From Panonychus citri (lineage: Eukaryota; Arthropoda; Arachnida; Trombidiformes; Tetranychidae): a stretch of DNA of 64,000 bases. Location: assembly GCF_014898815.1 (NCBI RefSeq), contig NW_026515477.1:186001-250000 (forward strand), written 5' to 3'. A program made the position numbers and the translations under genes. Of the stretch, positions 1 through 14,000 are shown in pieces (within the stretch, counting starts at the first letter, position 1; every line of letters starts with the position of its first letter). The notes under the pieces were generated by a model that saw only the letters and a list, made by a program, of their open reading frames with translations, searched no databases and had not been told where the DNA came from.

Positions 1-487
1 GGTTGATAAAAAAAGCGGAATCAGATAGATTGATCCTCATCGATTAGATAGCTAGTTGTACGGTTAATTATAATCATGATAATTTAATATCCCGAAGGTT
101 ATGAAGAACTAAACTTGTTGTTTATCAAAATAAAACTGATGATTAATTATGGCTTTCATCACTATAGAATTAGTGATGAACGATCATCGATCGAAAATAT
201 CGATCCATGTTCCACCAAATTTCTCTAATAGTTTTACTCAATTTTAATCAATAAAAAGTTCGCACCATTGACTACGAAGCAGAGATATTAATAATTGCTT
301 TTACTTTTGTTTCTTTCTTTTCCCTCTGTTTGCAATGATAGATTTTCTCGCAAAATCGATCGGTCAATTTTATTCTAAATAGGGTCGACCGACTTATTGA
401 TTCGGATCGGTGACCGATCATCGGTCCATCACTATTTTCAATTACATTAGAATTGTATATCACTTTTATCGGCCGTATAATTTTATT
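1..487. other. AT-rich spacer at window edge
   Basis: I see no gene here. Short open frames on the minus strand are of chance length for this composition. The stretch leads up to the inverted-repeat element that begins near 488. Confidence 0.5.
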
Positions 488-1048
488 TACAGTCAAACCA
501 TTTAGGTTGAACCAAGTTTCTATTTAGCACAGAATATTTTCTATTTAGTTTGGACATGCCATCGGCTAATCCATCGGGATAATCTCTTTTCTCTAAAAGG
601 GTTGGAATTTTTTCTATTTCCACGGGAAGATTTTCTATTTAGTTTGAACATTTTCTTCTGATTTTTTATCATTTCTCCTTCGAGACTTGTTTAAATGTAA
701 ATCATCATGTTCTCATAATAGTTGATTTAATCGTTTGCAGTGGCCATTTAACTTGCAAGATCAACTCATTGAAAAACATCATCAGGTGTATTTGGGTTGA
801 ATCGATTATAATTTTCGACAATTGGTTTTTCTTTTCTTTACTAATTTAACCATAATTCTGAATAGCATAAAAAATCAGAAAAAAATGTTCAAACTAAATA
901 GAAAATCTTCTCGAGGAAATAGAGAAAATTTCAACCTTTCTAGAGAAAACGGATTAACCCGATGGATTAGCCGATGGAAAGTTCAAACTAAATAGAAAAT
1001 ATTCTGAGCTAAATAGAAACTTGGTTCAACCTAAATGGTTTGACTGTA
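488..1048. mobile_element. MITE with long terminal inverted repeats, Tc1/mariner-like
   Basis: The left arm (490 to about 668) reappears reverse-complemented at about 869-1046, with roughly nine bases in ten matching over some 178 bp. The outer ends read CAGTCAAACC and GGTTTGACTG, and each is flanked by TA (488-489 and 1047-1048), as expected for a TA target-site duplication. The arms contain repeated copies of a word like TTTCTATTTAGTTTGAAC. The 200-bp centre holds no coding frame. CAGT ends plus TA flanks suit a non-autonomous Tc1/mariner derivative; the family assignment is inference. The element abuts the point where the 3' flanks of the two FAS copies start to resemble each other. Confidence 0.75.
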
Positions 1049-1345
1049 AATGTCAAAAACAATTCATTCACTTAAACAATTAATAGACACAATCATTACA
1101 AAAATTTGTCGGAAAATTTTAATTAATTGTCTAACAAGTTACTAAGTTACAAAGTCGATTAGTATAGTTCTTGATTGAAAGTGAAAAAAATGGGAGACCC
1201 TCCTTAGATTGTTTATTGATTTAAATGTCAAGGAAACTTTCAACTTAAGATTAATATATGATATTTGATAAAAGACACATATTTATCGAAATTTATATGA
1301 ATTCATATCTTAAACAATTTTTGATTATAATGCTTGGTTATTAAT

Positions 1346-4300
1346 TCAATTATTAATAGATTGCTGGATGTTTGTTAAATCGTTATTGTTATCATCTTCT
1401 TGGATATCGAAGAAATTGTTTGTTATTTTCTCGATAGCGTCCAAATTTGATCCGATTACCGTGTGATGATTACCATCAAAAAAGTGTTCGGTTCCAAGCT
1501 AAGAGAAATTTTGATAGATTATCAGTTGATCAGAAATTGTGAAATTTTAAGATGAGTGAGTTAACCCATCAATAGATTTGAATGTTTACTTACTTTGAAA
1601 TCAGTTTGTTTTGAACTTTGGAATAATGGTAAATCAGTTTTAGCTCGAATATGAACTATTTCAGTTAGCTTCGATTTCAGTTTTGGTGAATAATTGATGA
1701 GCATTTGTCCTTTTTGAAAAGTTAACTCATTAACTTTAGAAATCATATCTGCCTTATCTTCGGGAATTCCTTTATCGATCATTATTTTTGTGAATTTTTC
1801 GAATCTTTCTTTTCGATTGGAGTAATTTCTTATTTCGAGATCGAATTGGTTCGGATCTAAATTTGAAAACACTCGCTGAATGGCTCCTTTAACAAATTCG
1901 GTCTCTAGAATATTCATATCTTTAGTTTTAACTCGAGTATTTTTAGTTATTTCAGCCACTTTTTTCAACTTTTCAGGATCAGCATCTATCAGAATTAATT
2001 TCTCGATTATCGGCCCACTTCCGTTAGACAAAAATCGAGTCTCTAATTCACAAGCGATATTATAAGCAATAATACCTCCAAACGAGTAGCCAACCATGTG
2101 TATTTTGTCATTTGGTGAATGACACTTGGTTAGATAATCAGCATAATAATTTGCTGAAGAATCGATTGAAGTGAGAAGGGAAAGATCGTAAGGCCAATTA
2201 AGTCCAAGTGCTGGTCTTTTAATACGATCAATGAGACCTTTCATTAAATCATAATTTTCTTCAATAGGAGGAACATAATAAATTGGCTCGAATGAATTTG
2301 ATTTTTCTAAATCATTAAGATTGCTGATTTTTGATTTTGGAACTTGAAGAGATAAAAGTGATCCAATCATTGAATTTGTGTCACTCGATTCATTAATGGT
2401 CGAGGCATTTGTTAATGATTCTGATGTTTGTTTATCATTTTTAATTTTGTTTGATAATTCCTTTAATTTAATGATTGTTAGGGATCGAATCTCCTTTGAA
2501 TTCATTAAAATATTATACTGTTTCTCTAAAACTTGTTGGACTTCGATTGCCATCAATGAGTCCATACCAAGTTCGCCCAAAGTAACATTAAGATCAAGTG
2601 AATTAATATCTTTGAAACCCAAAATGTGACAAATTGAGCTGACTATATCCCCAGATCCGGTTGAATAGCTTTTGGTATCAATTGGTTTCACCGAACTTGA
2701 CACGACAGGTACGGGATAAGTCAATGCTCGTTCGAGTACAGAGAAACAAGAGTGGATTCGTTGAGCTGCTGTTCCACGAACTGAAACAATGCTAACACCT
2801 ATTTTCTCAACAACAAATCCAACATCACCAACGTATCCCCATTGGATCGCTAGACCATGAAGTCCATGTTTGAATCTCTCTTGACAAATCGATTCCATGT
2901 AAGAATTGGCTAATCCATAATTAGATTGACCTTTGTTACCTCGTCCAGAAGCTACTGATGAGAAGCAAACGAAATAATCACAATCAACTGGAGCCATTGA
3001 GCGAGTTAATTTATCTAAATTCTTGGTTATTTTTACTTTAGACGAACAAACTTTTTCATAAGTTTCAGCATTTTGATCGGATATTAAAGCATCAGACAAA
3101 ACGAGAGCACAATTAAATATCCCACCAATTGGATAAGGTGAAAGGGATTCGAAAAGAGAACAACAATCTTGTTCTTTAGTTAAATCGTGAGTTGATATGA
3201 TGACATTGGCACCAAGTGACTCAAGTGATTGATGAAGTTTCATTTATTTTGGTCAATGTTTCTGTTGTCAAAGAACTTTCATCATCTCCATTTCCATTAT
3301 TTATCTTGACCAGTACTTTACCAATTTGTTTACCGGTGGCCATAAATCGAAAAGCCTTTTCAACCTGGTTCATTTCGAATACTTTTCGTGCAATGGGCTT
3401 TACTATTCCTGTAGCAATTCCTTGGTTCATATATGCACTGATTTTCTTTTTGATATGTTTCGTTCCACCTTCTTTACTAATCGGGCAACTCGCAGAGCCA
3501 ATGAACGAATCAAGTATAATTCCATGAAAAGTTTGGCACTCATCGAAGAGTCCCACGTTGATCTTGTTATTCTGATTAATGTCATTTTTACCGATTTCGA
3601 GAAATCGTCCACCCGGTGCTAAACATCTAACACTTGCTTGTAGTTTGTCCTCAGATAATGAATTGAGAATCACATCAACACCTCGACCATTCGTGTGTCT
3701 AAGAATATGTTCTTCGAATGAAGTCGATCTCGAATGAGCGAAACTCGTCTCGTCCAGTGAAGACAATTGTTCTTGAAGAAAATTCCGTTTCTCATCTGTA
3801 CCAACCGTTGTAAAGATCTTACAATTCATACTCAAACAAATGTTTATCGCTGCTATTCCAACACCTCCTGTTCCTGCATGAATAAGAACAGATTCTCCTT
3901 GACGAAGTTGACCGCGAATCAATAGACTATAAATCGCAGTTGCATAAACAACCGGTACGGTTGCAGCATCTTCCATGGTCCATGTTGAAGGAACAGACCA
4001 ACAGAAATCATTTGATCCAATTATGAGTTTAGTCGCTAATGCTCGATGAGGGACAATGCCTATGAGACGATTACCATTCGAATCGACACCAGCATATTCT
4101 AATCCGATTGGTGTCGACATTTCTACTGGAATACGCCAATCGGGATTAAGATTAGAAGGTAATCTTCCAGTCGTATGCATAATATCTTTGAAATTAAGAG
4201 ACGAATAGTTGATTGTCACGAGGGATTGTCCTTTTTTAGGATCAGGAATCGGATTGAATTGAGTCCATACAAGTGATGAAAGATCACCAGGAATTAAACA

Positions 4301-6863
4301 TTGGACATAAGCATCTTTACTTTGGACTAAACATTTGCTATCGGTCTCTGGTTTAGTTGGAATCTCGAAGTGACAATAATCTCCCCATCCGAGTTTATCG
4401 TCATAAATATTGAATTTACAATCATTGGTTATTAGTTGATGGAAAGTTGCACTATGCAAATCAATTGATGATGAATCGATTCCTTTAGAACCTGGTTGAA
4501 GAGCCACACAACGAATTCGAGATCCAAAAGGTTCTAAACTTAAACACTTCACTAAACCGAGTACACTTACATTTTGACTAATCAACCAAATTATTGATTC
4601 TTCATCAGCTTTTATTTCACCCTTTAGATTATCGAGCCACGAATATTCAAATGGATTAACTCGGATAATTTTATGTTTCTCAAGATTAATCGACTCTGGT
4701 AACTTCTTGAACATTAATCCGACTAAAGGCAACGAAGTAGGTGAAAGTGTTCGTTGACTTATACAAACCCAATTATTTTCATTCATTTTTTCAATTAGTG
4801 AATTTGAGTCAATTGAATTTGGAAGAAAATCTTTCAACAGATTTTGAACAAATAGATTCGATCTTAGACTTTCTAATTTTGATGAGTTTTCTCTGGTCAA
4901 TATCAACAAATGACCATTGGGTTTTAGAATCGATTGAATTTTTTCTATATTCGAGATTAATGAATCAATCGACTGATTAGCCATTTTGTAAATAACTAAA
5001 TCATTTTTGCTCACGTCACTTGGGGCGGGCGATTCTTCAATATTCCAAATAACTGTGTTTATTATGTCAGAAAGTTTATCAACGGTCTCTGAGCACTTTT
5101 TTCGTAGGTAATTGATTTAGGATAGAAGAATTGGCGATCATCAGCATTGACTATCAGGATTGAAGTTGGTTCTGTCAACTCCAAAATCACTCGAATGTAC
5201 TCATTTGGACGAAGGATGTTTCTGATCAGGTAACTTTTTAAATGGTTCATATTAATTTTTTCTTGATATTTAATTGGACGCATCAATAAACTTGCATTCA
5301 AATCAGAAAATTTATCATTCTCAAGCGATTCCTCAGGGCATTTGACCGTAATATTAGCCATTTGTAGATCGACAATTGTATTGAACATTTCTTCATAATG
5401 TCCAGAGATGATACATGATTTACCTGAAGTTTTCTTGGTGAGTTTGATTCCTTCTGATAAATGAGGTTTAATTTGTTCACATGATGATAAAACTTCAATT
5501 GTTGGATTGATTATCGATTGGTCTTTTATTTGGACGAAATGTCCGAACCAATAAGCCGTTAGAATGACTTCTTGTTCAGTCATCTTATTGTTGGCGTAAA
5601 GATTAATCAAAGATCCAATTGTTGAAATCGCAACTCCATCGATATTTAATTGTATCGATTTAAATACATTAACAATCGCCAATTGAATAGCAATTGATTT
5701 AACAATCGACTCCAAAGGGTTGGAAACTTCCATCTCACCGAAAACGAGATCAAATAAATTCGATTTAAAAGGTTTGAGGTAAGATTCTAATCTATTGATT
5801 GTATCAGAGAAAACAGGTAAATCTTTAAGATTTGGATCAACGTTGATTAGATTTGTTGATGATGTTAAATAGACTTTTTTATGTTCAACTGAATCGAGTT
5901 GATTTCCAATGAAATGTTTCATCGAATATTTTCCAGGTTCTCCTTCAATCAATGTGAATCCACGATGAGGCATTTTACGAGTTTTTGAATATTCGTTAAG
6001 AAGATCGAGAAATGATCTGGTTAATTTATTGACCGATGATTCGAGATAATTTTGGACATGTTTTATGCCCTCAACTGAACGACCAGGGATATTCACTAAT
6101 CGAGGCAATTTTGATAGAGTTAAATTGAACTCATCAGCCGATGATTGAACATTATGACCACGGAGAATAACGTGAACATTAGCACCACCGAAACCAAAAC
6201 AATTCAGTGAAATAATTTCATCTTTGAAAGGGATAATCTTTGTAACTGGAACAATTTTCTTATTCATTAGTCCTTCAATCTTTGGATTAGGCGTTTTTAA
6301 ATGCAAATTAGGAGGAATCAGACCTTTTTGAAATACCATACAGGCTTTAATCATAGCGCAAATACCTGATGCGGACTCAGCATGACCCATGTTTGATTTT
6401 ATCTTAAATTATATCGATATCATTGTTAGCACAAAGTTATCACAGATCAAAATTTGATGAATAAATTACATGAAATGAACGAAATGGTAAAGAGAAAGAA
6501 TTTGAATATTTATGATAGTGATAATCAAAAGATAATGGATTTTGGACTTATAACCTTAGGTAGGTTTAGGTTTTTCTCGGAAAGTCAAAAAGCGTAATTC
6601 GAAATAATTTTATAATTACTAAATCATAAAGTAACATTAAACTGATAAGCAGTAATTGTTGATATTAATTAGTGATGAATTTATTTACCTGAACGGAATC
6701 GATCATTTCCTCCAGTCATCATGTCAACAGAATTGAACAGATTATCAGCAAATTCATCCACTGATTCTGATTCTGGGAATCGTCCAGACATTCCTGAGAT
6801 GACCACATCCTCTTTCACTTTCCATTTACGATGAATAAAGTTATCATTGTATTTAATATTCAT
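1346..6863 (-). pseudogene. FASN: Degenerate tandem copy of type I fatty acid synthase (copy B)
   Basis: This is the downstream, broken sister of the FAS copy at 8-18 kb. It keeps first exon 6689-6863 (start ATG at 6863, donor GGTAAA), a large block about 1594-6400 and last exon 1346-1498. Three deletions relative to copy A are visible. (1) Exon 2 and the first half of the ketosynthase, including the catalytic Cys, are gone; homology stops at about 6400. (2) About 1.67 kb holding the dehydratase is missing at about 5090, and the join puts the two sides in different frames (stop at 5062). (3) About 190 bp with the ketoreductase NADPH motif is missing near 3232, again shifting frame (stop at 3221). 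Enoyl-reductase, ACP (DSL) and thioesterase (GYSFG; His in the last exon, GNHH) remain readable. The transferase motif is also degenerate (ISTIGS). It cannot encode a working synthase. Confidence 0.9.
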
Positions 6864-8016
6864 GATCTCCGTAAGGAATTGGCCAATAGACAAATAACCA
6901 ATAACAATTAATTAAAATAATTGGAAAATAAGGAAAAAAACAAAAGTAAAGATGAGTTTAAAGAGTAACGTATTCACTTACATACTAGATAAGAGACTAT
7001 GGTAGTCTTTGAATATACTGACGTAAAGCGGAAAAAGGAAATGACTCAGTCGGAAACAGTTCATGTTTGATCAGGTAAATCTACAGTCAAACTCATAAGT
7101 TTGTATACGGTACAAATGAATAAATAACAAGGGACAAATTAAGCACTTAAATGCGTATCTTTATTTAAAAGTGTTGTCAAAGTTAATTGTATGATAAACC
7201 GATGCGGCTTTGCCGCACTTTAGTCTGAATATTAAGTTACTTTCTAAAAGTATCAACAGGGACTTAAGGCCGAATTTTTCTCACTGATAAGCACTGAAGA
7301 TAAATGCGGGGAAATAAGGTAATTGTGATTATCTCTTTTGTTTACCTGATAGAATTAAGAAGAAGCTTCACCTATTCTAAACCCTTTAGTCTTAACACCT
7401 TTTATTAATACTAACCATACAGGGTGTTTTTAATTGAGCTCCCGACATTTGAACAATCATAACTTTTTGGGTAATAAATTTAGAGATTTGATTTTTATTT
7501 TAATCGAAAGCTCAATGTTCAATTTAGTTAAGTCATTTGTATTCAAAAAATCAATTTATCACTTGATCTTAATGTTAGGATAATCCATTCATTTCGATGA
7601 AATAGTTAATAAATACAGTCGTTGCAAAAAATTTTTTGGTGGAAAGTTTTTATTAATAGTTAGTTGATTAAATTACAAAGTCGAGTTAGTATATTTTTTA
7701 CAATTACTGATAAATTTCGAGAGGAAACTGAAAATTGACATTTCATTTTCAATGAATTTTTTTATTTTCGCAAATAATCTCATTGATTATTTTTGTTAAT
7801 TTAAGTTGAAATATTAACAGTGTAAATCTTTGAAATGATTTAAATTATTATTAAAAGTATAATCTAATAATTTCTTGGTCGTTTAGAAATCAATTAAATA
7901 AAATGTCAAGGAAACTTTCAACTTAAGATTAATATTTGATAAAAGACACATATTTATGGAAATTTACATGAATCAATATCCTAAACAATTGCAGATTATA
8001 ATGCTTGGTTATTAAT
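6864..8016. other. Spacer between FAS copies A and B
   Basis: No coding frame. Its right part (about 7605-8016) is homologous to the 3' flank of copy B (about 1078-1345), so the duplication unit includes some 300-400 bp past the stop codon. A short GC-rich hairpin lies at 7203-7217. The remainder is unremarkable AT-rich sequence and should hold the former promoter of copy B. Confidence 0.6.
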
Positions 8017-11000
8017 TCAATTAGATGGTTGGATGTTTGTTAAATCGTTATTATTATCATCTTCTTGGATATTGAAGAAATTGTTTGTTATTTTCTCGAT
8101 AGCGTCCAAATTTGATCCAATTACCGTGTGATGATTACCATCAAAAAAGTGTTCGGTTCCAAGCTAAGAGAAATTTGGATAGATTATCAGTTGATTAGAA
8201 ATTGTGAAATTTTAAGATGAGTGAGTTAACCCATCAATAGATTTGAATGTTTACTTACTTTGAAATCAGTTTGTTTTGAACTTTGGAATAATGGTAAATC
8301 AGTTTTAGCTCGAATATGAACTATTTCAGTTAGCTTCGATTTCAGTTTTGGTGAATAATTGATGAGCATTTGTCCTTTTTGAAAAGTTAACTCATTAACT
8401 TTAGAAATCATATCTGCCTTATCTTCGGGAATTCCTTTATCGATCATTATTTTTGTGAATTTTTCGAATCTTTCTTTTCGATTTGAACAATTAGCTATTT
8501 CAGCATCGAATTGATTTGGATCTAAGTTTGCAAAAATTCTTTTCATTACACCCTTAATAAACTCAGTCTCTTGAATATTTAAAGGAGCATCATCAATGCG
8601 CTTTTTAGTAATTTCTGCCACGTTTTTCAACTTTTCAGGATCAGCATCTATCAGAATTAATTTCTCGATTATTGGCCCACTTCCGTTATACAAAAATCGA
8701 GTCTCTAATTCACAAGCGATATTATAAGCAATAATACCTCCAAATGAGTAGCCAACCATATTTAACTTGTCATTTGGTGAATGACATTTGATCAGATAAT
8801 CAGCATAATAAGTTGCCGCAGACTCGATTGAGGTAAGAAGAGAAAGATCGTAAGTCCAATTAAGTCCAAGTGCTGGTCTTTTGACACGATCAATGAGACC
8901 TTTCATTAAATCATAATTTCCTTCAATTGGAGGAACATAATAAATTGGCCTGATTGTTTTGTTTGATTTTCCTAAATCATTGAGATTATTTGTTATTGTT
9001 TTTGGAACTTGAAGAGATAAAAGTGATCCAATCATTGAATTTGTGTCACTCGATTCATTACTGGTCGAGGCATTTGTTAATGATTCTGATGTTTGTTTAC
9101 CGTTTTTCATTTGTTTCGAAAACTCTTTCAATTTGGATATCTTGAGAGCTCGAATCTCCTTTGAGCTTATTGAAATATTAAACTGTTTCTCTAAAACTTG
9201 TTGAACTTCGATTGCCATCAACGAATCCATACCAAGTTCACCTAAAGTAACATTTGGATCAAGTGAATTAATATCTTTGATGCCCAAGATGTGACTGATT
9301 GAGCTAATTATGTCTCCAGATCCAGTTGAAATACTCTTTCTGTCAATTGCTCGGACCAAACTTGACACGGTGGATACAGGATAAGCCAGAGCTCTTTCTA
9401 GTACAGAGAAACAAGAGTGAATTCTTTGAGCTGCTGTTCCTCGAATAGAATCAACTTTAACACCTAATTTCTCAACAACAAATCCAACATCACCGATGTA
9501 TCCCCATTGAATCGCTAGACCATGAAGTCCATGTTTGAATCTCTCTTGACAAATCGATTCCATATAAGAGTTAGCTAATCCATAATTAGATTGTCCTGGA
9601 TTACCTCGTCCACAAGTTACTGATGAGAAGACGACAAAATAATCACAATCATCTGAAGCTAATGATCGAGTTAATTTATCTAAATTCTTGGTTATTTTAA
9701 CTTTCGATGAACAAACTTTTTCATAAGTTTCAGCATTTTGATCGGATATTAAAGCATCAGACAAAACGAGAGCACAATTAAATATCCCACCAATTGGATA
9801 AGGTGAAAGGGATTCGAAAAGCGAACAACAATCTTGTTCACTAGTTAAATCGTGAGTTGATATGATGACATTGGCACCAAGTGACTCTAATCGATGCAAA
9901 GATAATTTATGATAAGACGATTTAGGTCCCGATCGAGAATTAAGAACCAATTGACGAACTCCTTTTTTGACCAACCAAGAAGCTAATTCCAAGCCAAATC
10001 CACCAAATCCACCGACAATAATATAAGTTTTATTCGAATAGAAAATCGGCGATTTAATTGCCAATGGGATCGATCCAATTGATGAAATTTCATTTATTTT
10101 GGTCAATGTTTCTGTTGTCGAAGAACTTTTATCATCTCTACTTTCATCTTTTATCTTGACCAGAACTTTACCAATGTGTTTACCGGTGGCCATAAATCGA
10201 AAAGCTTCTTCAACTTGGTTCATTTTGAATACTTTTCTCGGAAGTGGCTTTATTGTTCCTGAAGTTATTCCTTGGTCCATAAAAGCAGTGATTTTCTCTT
10301 TTACTTGTGACACTCCACTGTCTTTATTACTGAGACGATTTGCAGAGGTAATGAATGCATCAAGTAAAATTCCATGGAAGGTTCGACCCTCATCGAAAAG
10401 TCCCAAGTTGACCTTATTGTTTTGCATCATATCATATTTACCGATTTCCAGAAATCTTCCACCCGGTGCTAAACATCTCACACTTGCTTGTAGTTTGTCT
10501 TCAGATAATGAATTGAGAATCACATCAACACCACGACCATTCGTGTGTCTAAGAACATGTTCTTCGAATGAAGTTGATCTCGAATGAGCGAAACTCGTCT
10601 CGTCGAGTGATGGGAATTGTTCTTGAAGAAACTTTCGCTTTTCATCCGAGCCAACTGTTGTAAAGATCTTACAATTCAAACTCAAACAAATGTTTATCGC
10701 TGCTATTCCAACACCTCCTGTTCCCGCGTGAATAAGAACAGATTCTCCTTGACGAAGTTGACCGCGAATCAATAGACTATAAATCGCAGTTGCATAAACA
10801 ACCGGTACGGTTGCAGCATCTTCCATGGTCCATGTTGAAGGAACAGACCAACAGAAATCATTTGATCCAATGATTAGTTTAGTTGCTAATGCTCGATGTG
10901 GAACAAAACCCATAATCCGGTTACCATTCGAATCGACACCTGCGTATTCTAATCCGATTGGTGTTGACATTTCTACTGGAATACGCCAATCGAGATTTAA

Positions 11001-14000
11001 ATTAGAAGGTAGTCTTCCAGTCGCATGCATAATATCTTTGAAATTGAGCGACGAATAGTTGATTGTCACAAGAGATTGACCTTTTTTGGAATCAGGAATT
11101 GGATTGAATTGAGTCCATACAAGTGATGAAAGATCACCAGGAATTAAACATTGGACATAAGCATCTTTACTTTGGACTAAACATTTGCTATCGGTCTCTG
11201 GTTTTGTCGGTATCTCGAAGTGACAATAATCTCCCCATCCGAGTTTATCGTCATAAATATTGAATTTACAATCATTGGTTATTAGTTGATGGAAAGTTGC
11301 ACTATGCAAATCAATTGATGATGAATCGATTCCTTTAGAACCTGGTTGAAGAGCCACACAACGAATTCGAGATCCATAAGGTTCTAAACTCAGACATTTC
11401 GCTAAACCGAGTACACTCACATCGGAAAATTTTGACTTATCAACCAAATAATCGATTCTTCATCGGCTTTTATTTCATCCTTGAGATTATCGAGCCACGA
11501 ATATTCAAATGGATTAACTCGGATAATCTTATGTTTCTCAAGATTAATCGACTCTGGTAACTTTTTGAACATTAATCCGACCAAAGGTAACGATTTGGAT
11601 GAAAGTGTTCGTTTACTTATACAAACCCAATTATTTTCATTCATTTTTCAATTAGTAGATTTGAGTCAATCGAATCTGAAATAAAATCTTTCAATAGATT
11701 TTGAACAAATGGATTCGATCTGAGGCTTTCTAAGTTCGATGATTTCTCTCGGGTCAATACCAACAAATGACCATTGGGTTTAAGAACTGATTGAATTTTA
11801 TCGATATTCTCGATTAATGAATCAATTGAACGATTAGTAATTTTATAAATAACTAGATCGTTTTTACTCAAATCGCTTGGAGCTGGTGATTCATCGATAT
11901 TCCAAACGATCGTATTCACGACACCAGAAAGTTTATCAACAGTCTCTGGTTCAGGTACATTAGATCGTACCAAAGTATAGTCGACTTTCATTGATCCCAA
12001 TGATTGTATCTCGAGAATTGATTTAATCGAATCAAAGACGAAACCTTGAGAATCGTTGATTTCGACAATATTAGACTTTGAATAAACGTCACCGCTATAA
12101 GATTCGTGTCCAGTTGCAGTTATAACAAATGGTTTCAAAAACGTTGATTAGAATGAAGAACTGCATTTGTACCAATCAACATGTCATCAGATAGTTTAGA
12201 GGTAATTTCTATCGTTGGTGTTTCTCCTCGACACAAACAGATTAAATAATTAGCCAATGAATGTTGATCTTTTTTCAGGTCAACTGCATTCGAAAATGAT
12301 TCCATTTCCTCTGCGCTAATCTCAATCGAGGTTAATGTTTTTTCGCAACAAATCAATTAGACCAAAGATCAGTGATGAATATGATTCGACCGATTCTAAG
12401 GTCATTTCATCAACTGCACAACTTTCATGGAATGGTACAAAGTCATAAGTCTCGAGAGTAACTGATTGATTTCGTCGATTTGCGTCAGATGCGAGAAGAC
12501 CTCTGACCCAAACTCCATCGGTCGAAACCGATTGCGTAATTGGATCATGATAGACATCAAATTCTGGGTTCATTATTTTGATTGAATCTCCATTTGAACT
12601 TTCATCTTCGGTTGAATTTTCCTTCGGTGATTCAGAAGCTTCTTGAGTTTCAGTTGATTTCAATGATCTATTGAACCGATTAACTGTTTCCATAATAGAT
12701 ACTGGATCACAGATCAACGATTGGAAACCAGTAGGAATATAAAGATCACGATTCTTTTGATTAGATAATAAAACCAATTGTAAAGCTGAATCAGTAAATG
12801 TTATCCAAGTTCTAAGAAAGCGGAAAATTCCTTCTTGAGTCCTTTCCAAAACGGAAGTTGCTTTTAACTGTGAACTATTTGGTTCTTGCCATTCAACTTT
12901 ACCATGTAATCCTGAACTCGAAGCTGAAGTTATACATTGAAAATGTGGACCATAATCGTAACCACGAACTCGTAACTCTTTGTAAATATCTTCTTTACTA
13001 AAAGTAAATTCACTATCTTCTATTCTCAATTCATTATTTGAAGTTCTAACGAGATCCAAATCTGGATTTCCAAACGCTTTACCAGAGGCCACAATATTGT
13101 CACTTTCGGTAATGACAAAAGTTCCATTATAAGGTAAGTACTGGACGATAAACTTAACCTCCTTTTCGGTCAAAACTGTCGCTCGAGTCAACCGAATGTC
13201 GCGAAATTCAATTGGAAATCGTGTCGTTATGGTTCCATGAAATTTAGCAACCGTGTACCAAACAAACATCAATAGACCAGTCGCTGGATAAAGGACTCGA
13301 CCATCGATCTTGTGATCTACCAAGAACCAATCTTCTGAACTAGAAAGATTGATTCGAAAACTATTGGTTGTTGAACATCGTGTGTGATTAAAGTACTCAG
13401 GGTATTTGAACACTTTCCAATCAGCCAAATGATCAAATTTGATCAATGAATTAAGTGAAAGAGTGTCAACTGGAACAGGATAATTAACAGTTGGATATAA
13501 ATGTTCAAGACAATAGTCGATTCCTTGGTCAGCATAAATTTTACCTAAACAGGTAAATAAACTTTCACCAGATATAAAACCTTTTTCCATGTCTGATAAA
13601 TTATATTGAATCGACAAATTCTGAGCACTTTTTTCGTATGTAATTGATTTAGATAAACAGAATTGTTGGTTAACCATATTAATCATTATGATAGAAGATG
13701 ATTTTTTCATCATTTGAACATGATCATCTGAGGAAAGGATTTGCCTGATCAGGTAGTTTTTGAATTTAGTCATAATTCCGTTTTTACCAGGATTCAATAA
13801 GAAGTTTGTACTAAATCCAATAAAATTTTCAGAACAATCAGTTGATTCTCCAGGCCATTTAATTGCTATATTAGCCATTTGTAGATTGACAATTGAACTG
13901 AATATTTCTTCATAATGTCCAGAAATGATACATGATTTACCTGAAGTTTTCTTGGTGAGTTTGATTCCTTCTGATAAATGAGGTTTAATTTGTTCACATG

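Noticed and set aside
5062..6390. The KS/MAT remnant of FAS copy B read as a separate functional gene
   Set aside because: It starts inside the ketosynthase without the catalytic Cys, has no first exon joined in frame, and ends at a deletion-caused frameshift.
11426..12343. Programmed ribosomal frameshifting in FAS copy A
   Set aside because: Four shifts in mixed directions, no slippery heptamer plus structure pattern, and the same lesion type in an unrelated gene (PMP34); base-call error or decay is simpler.
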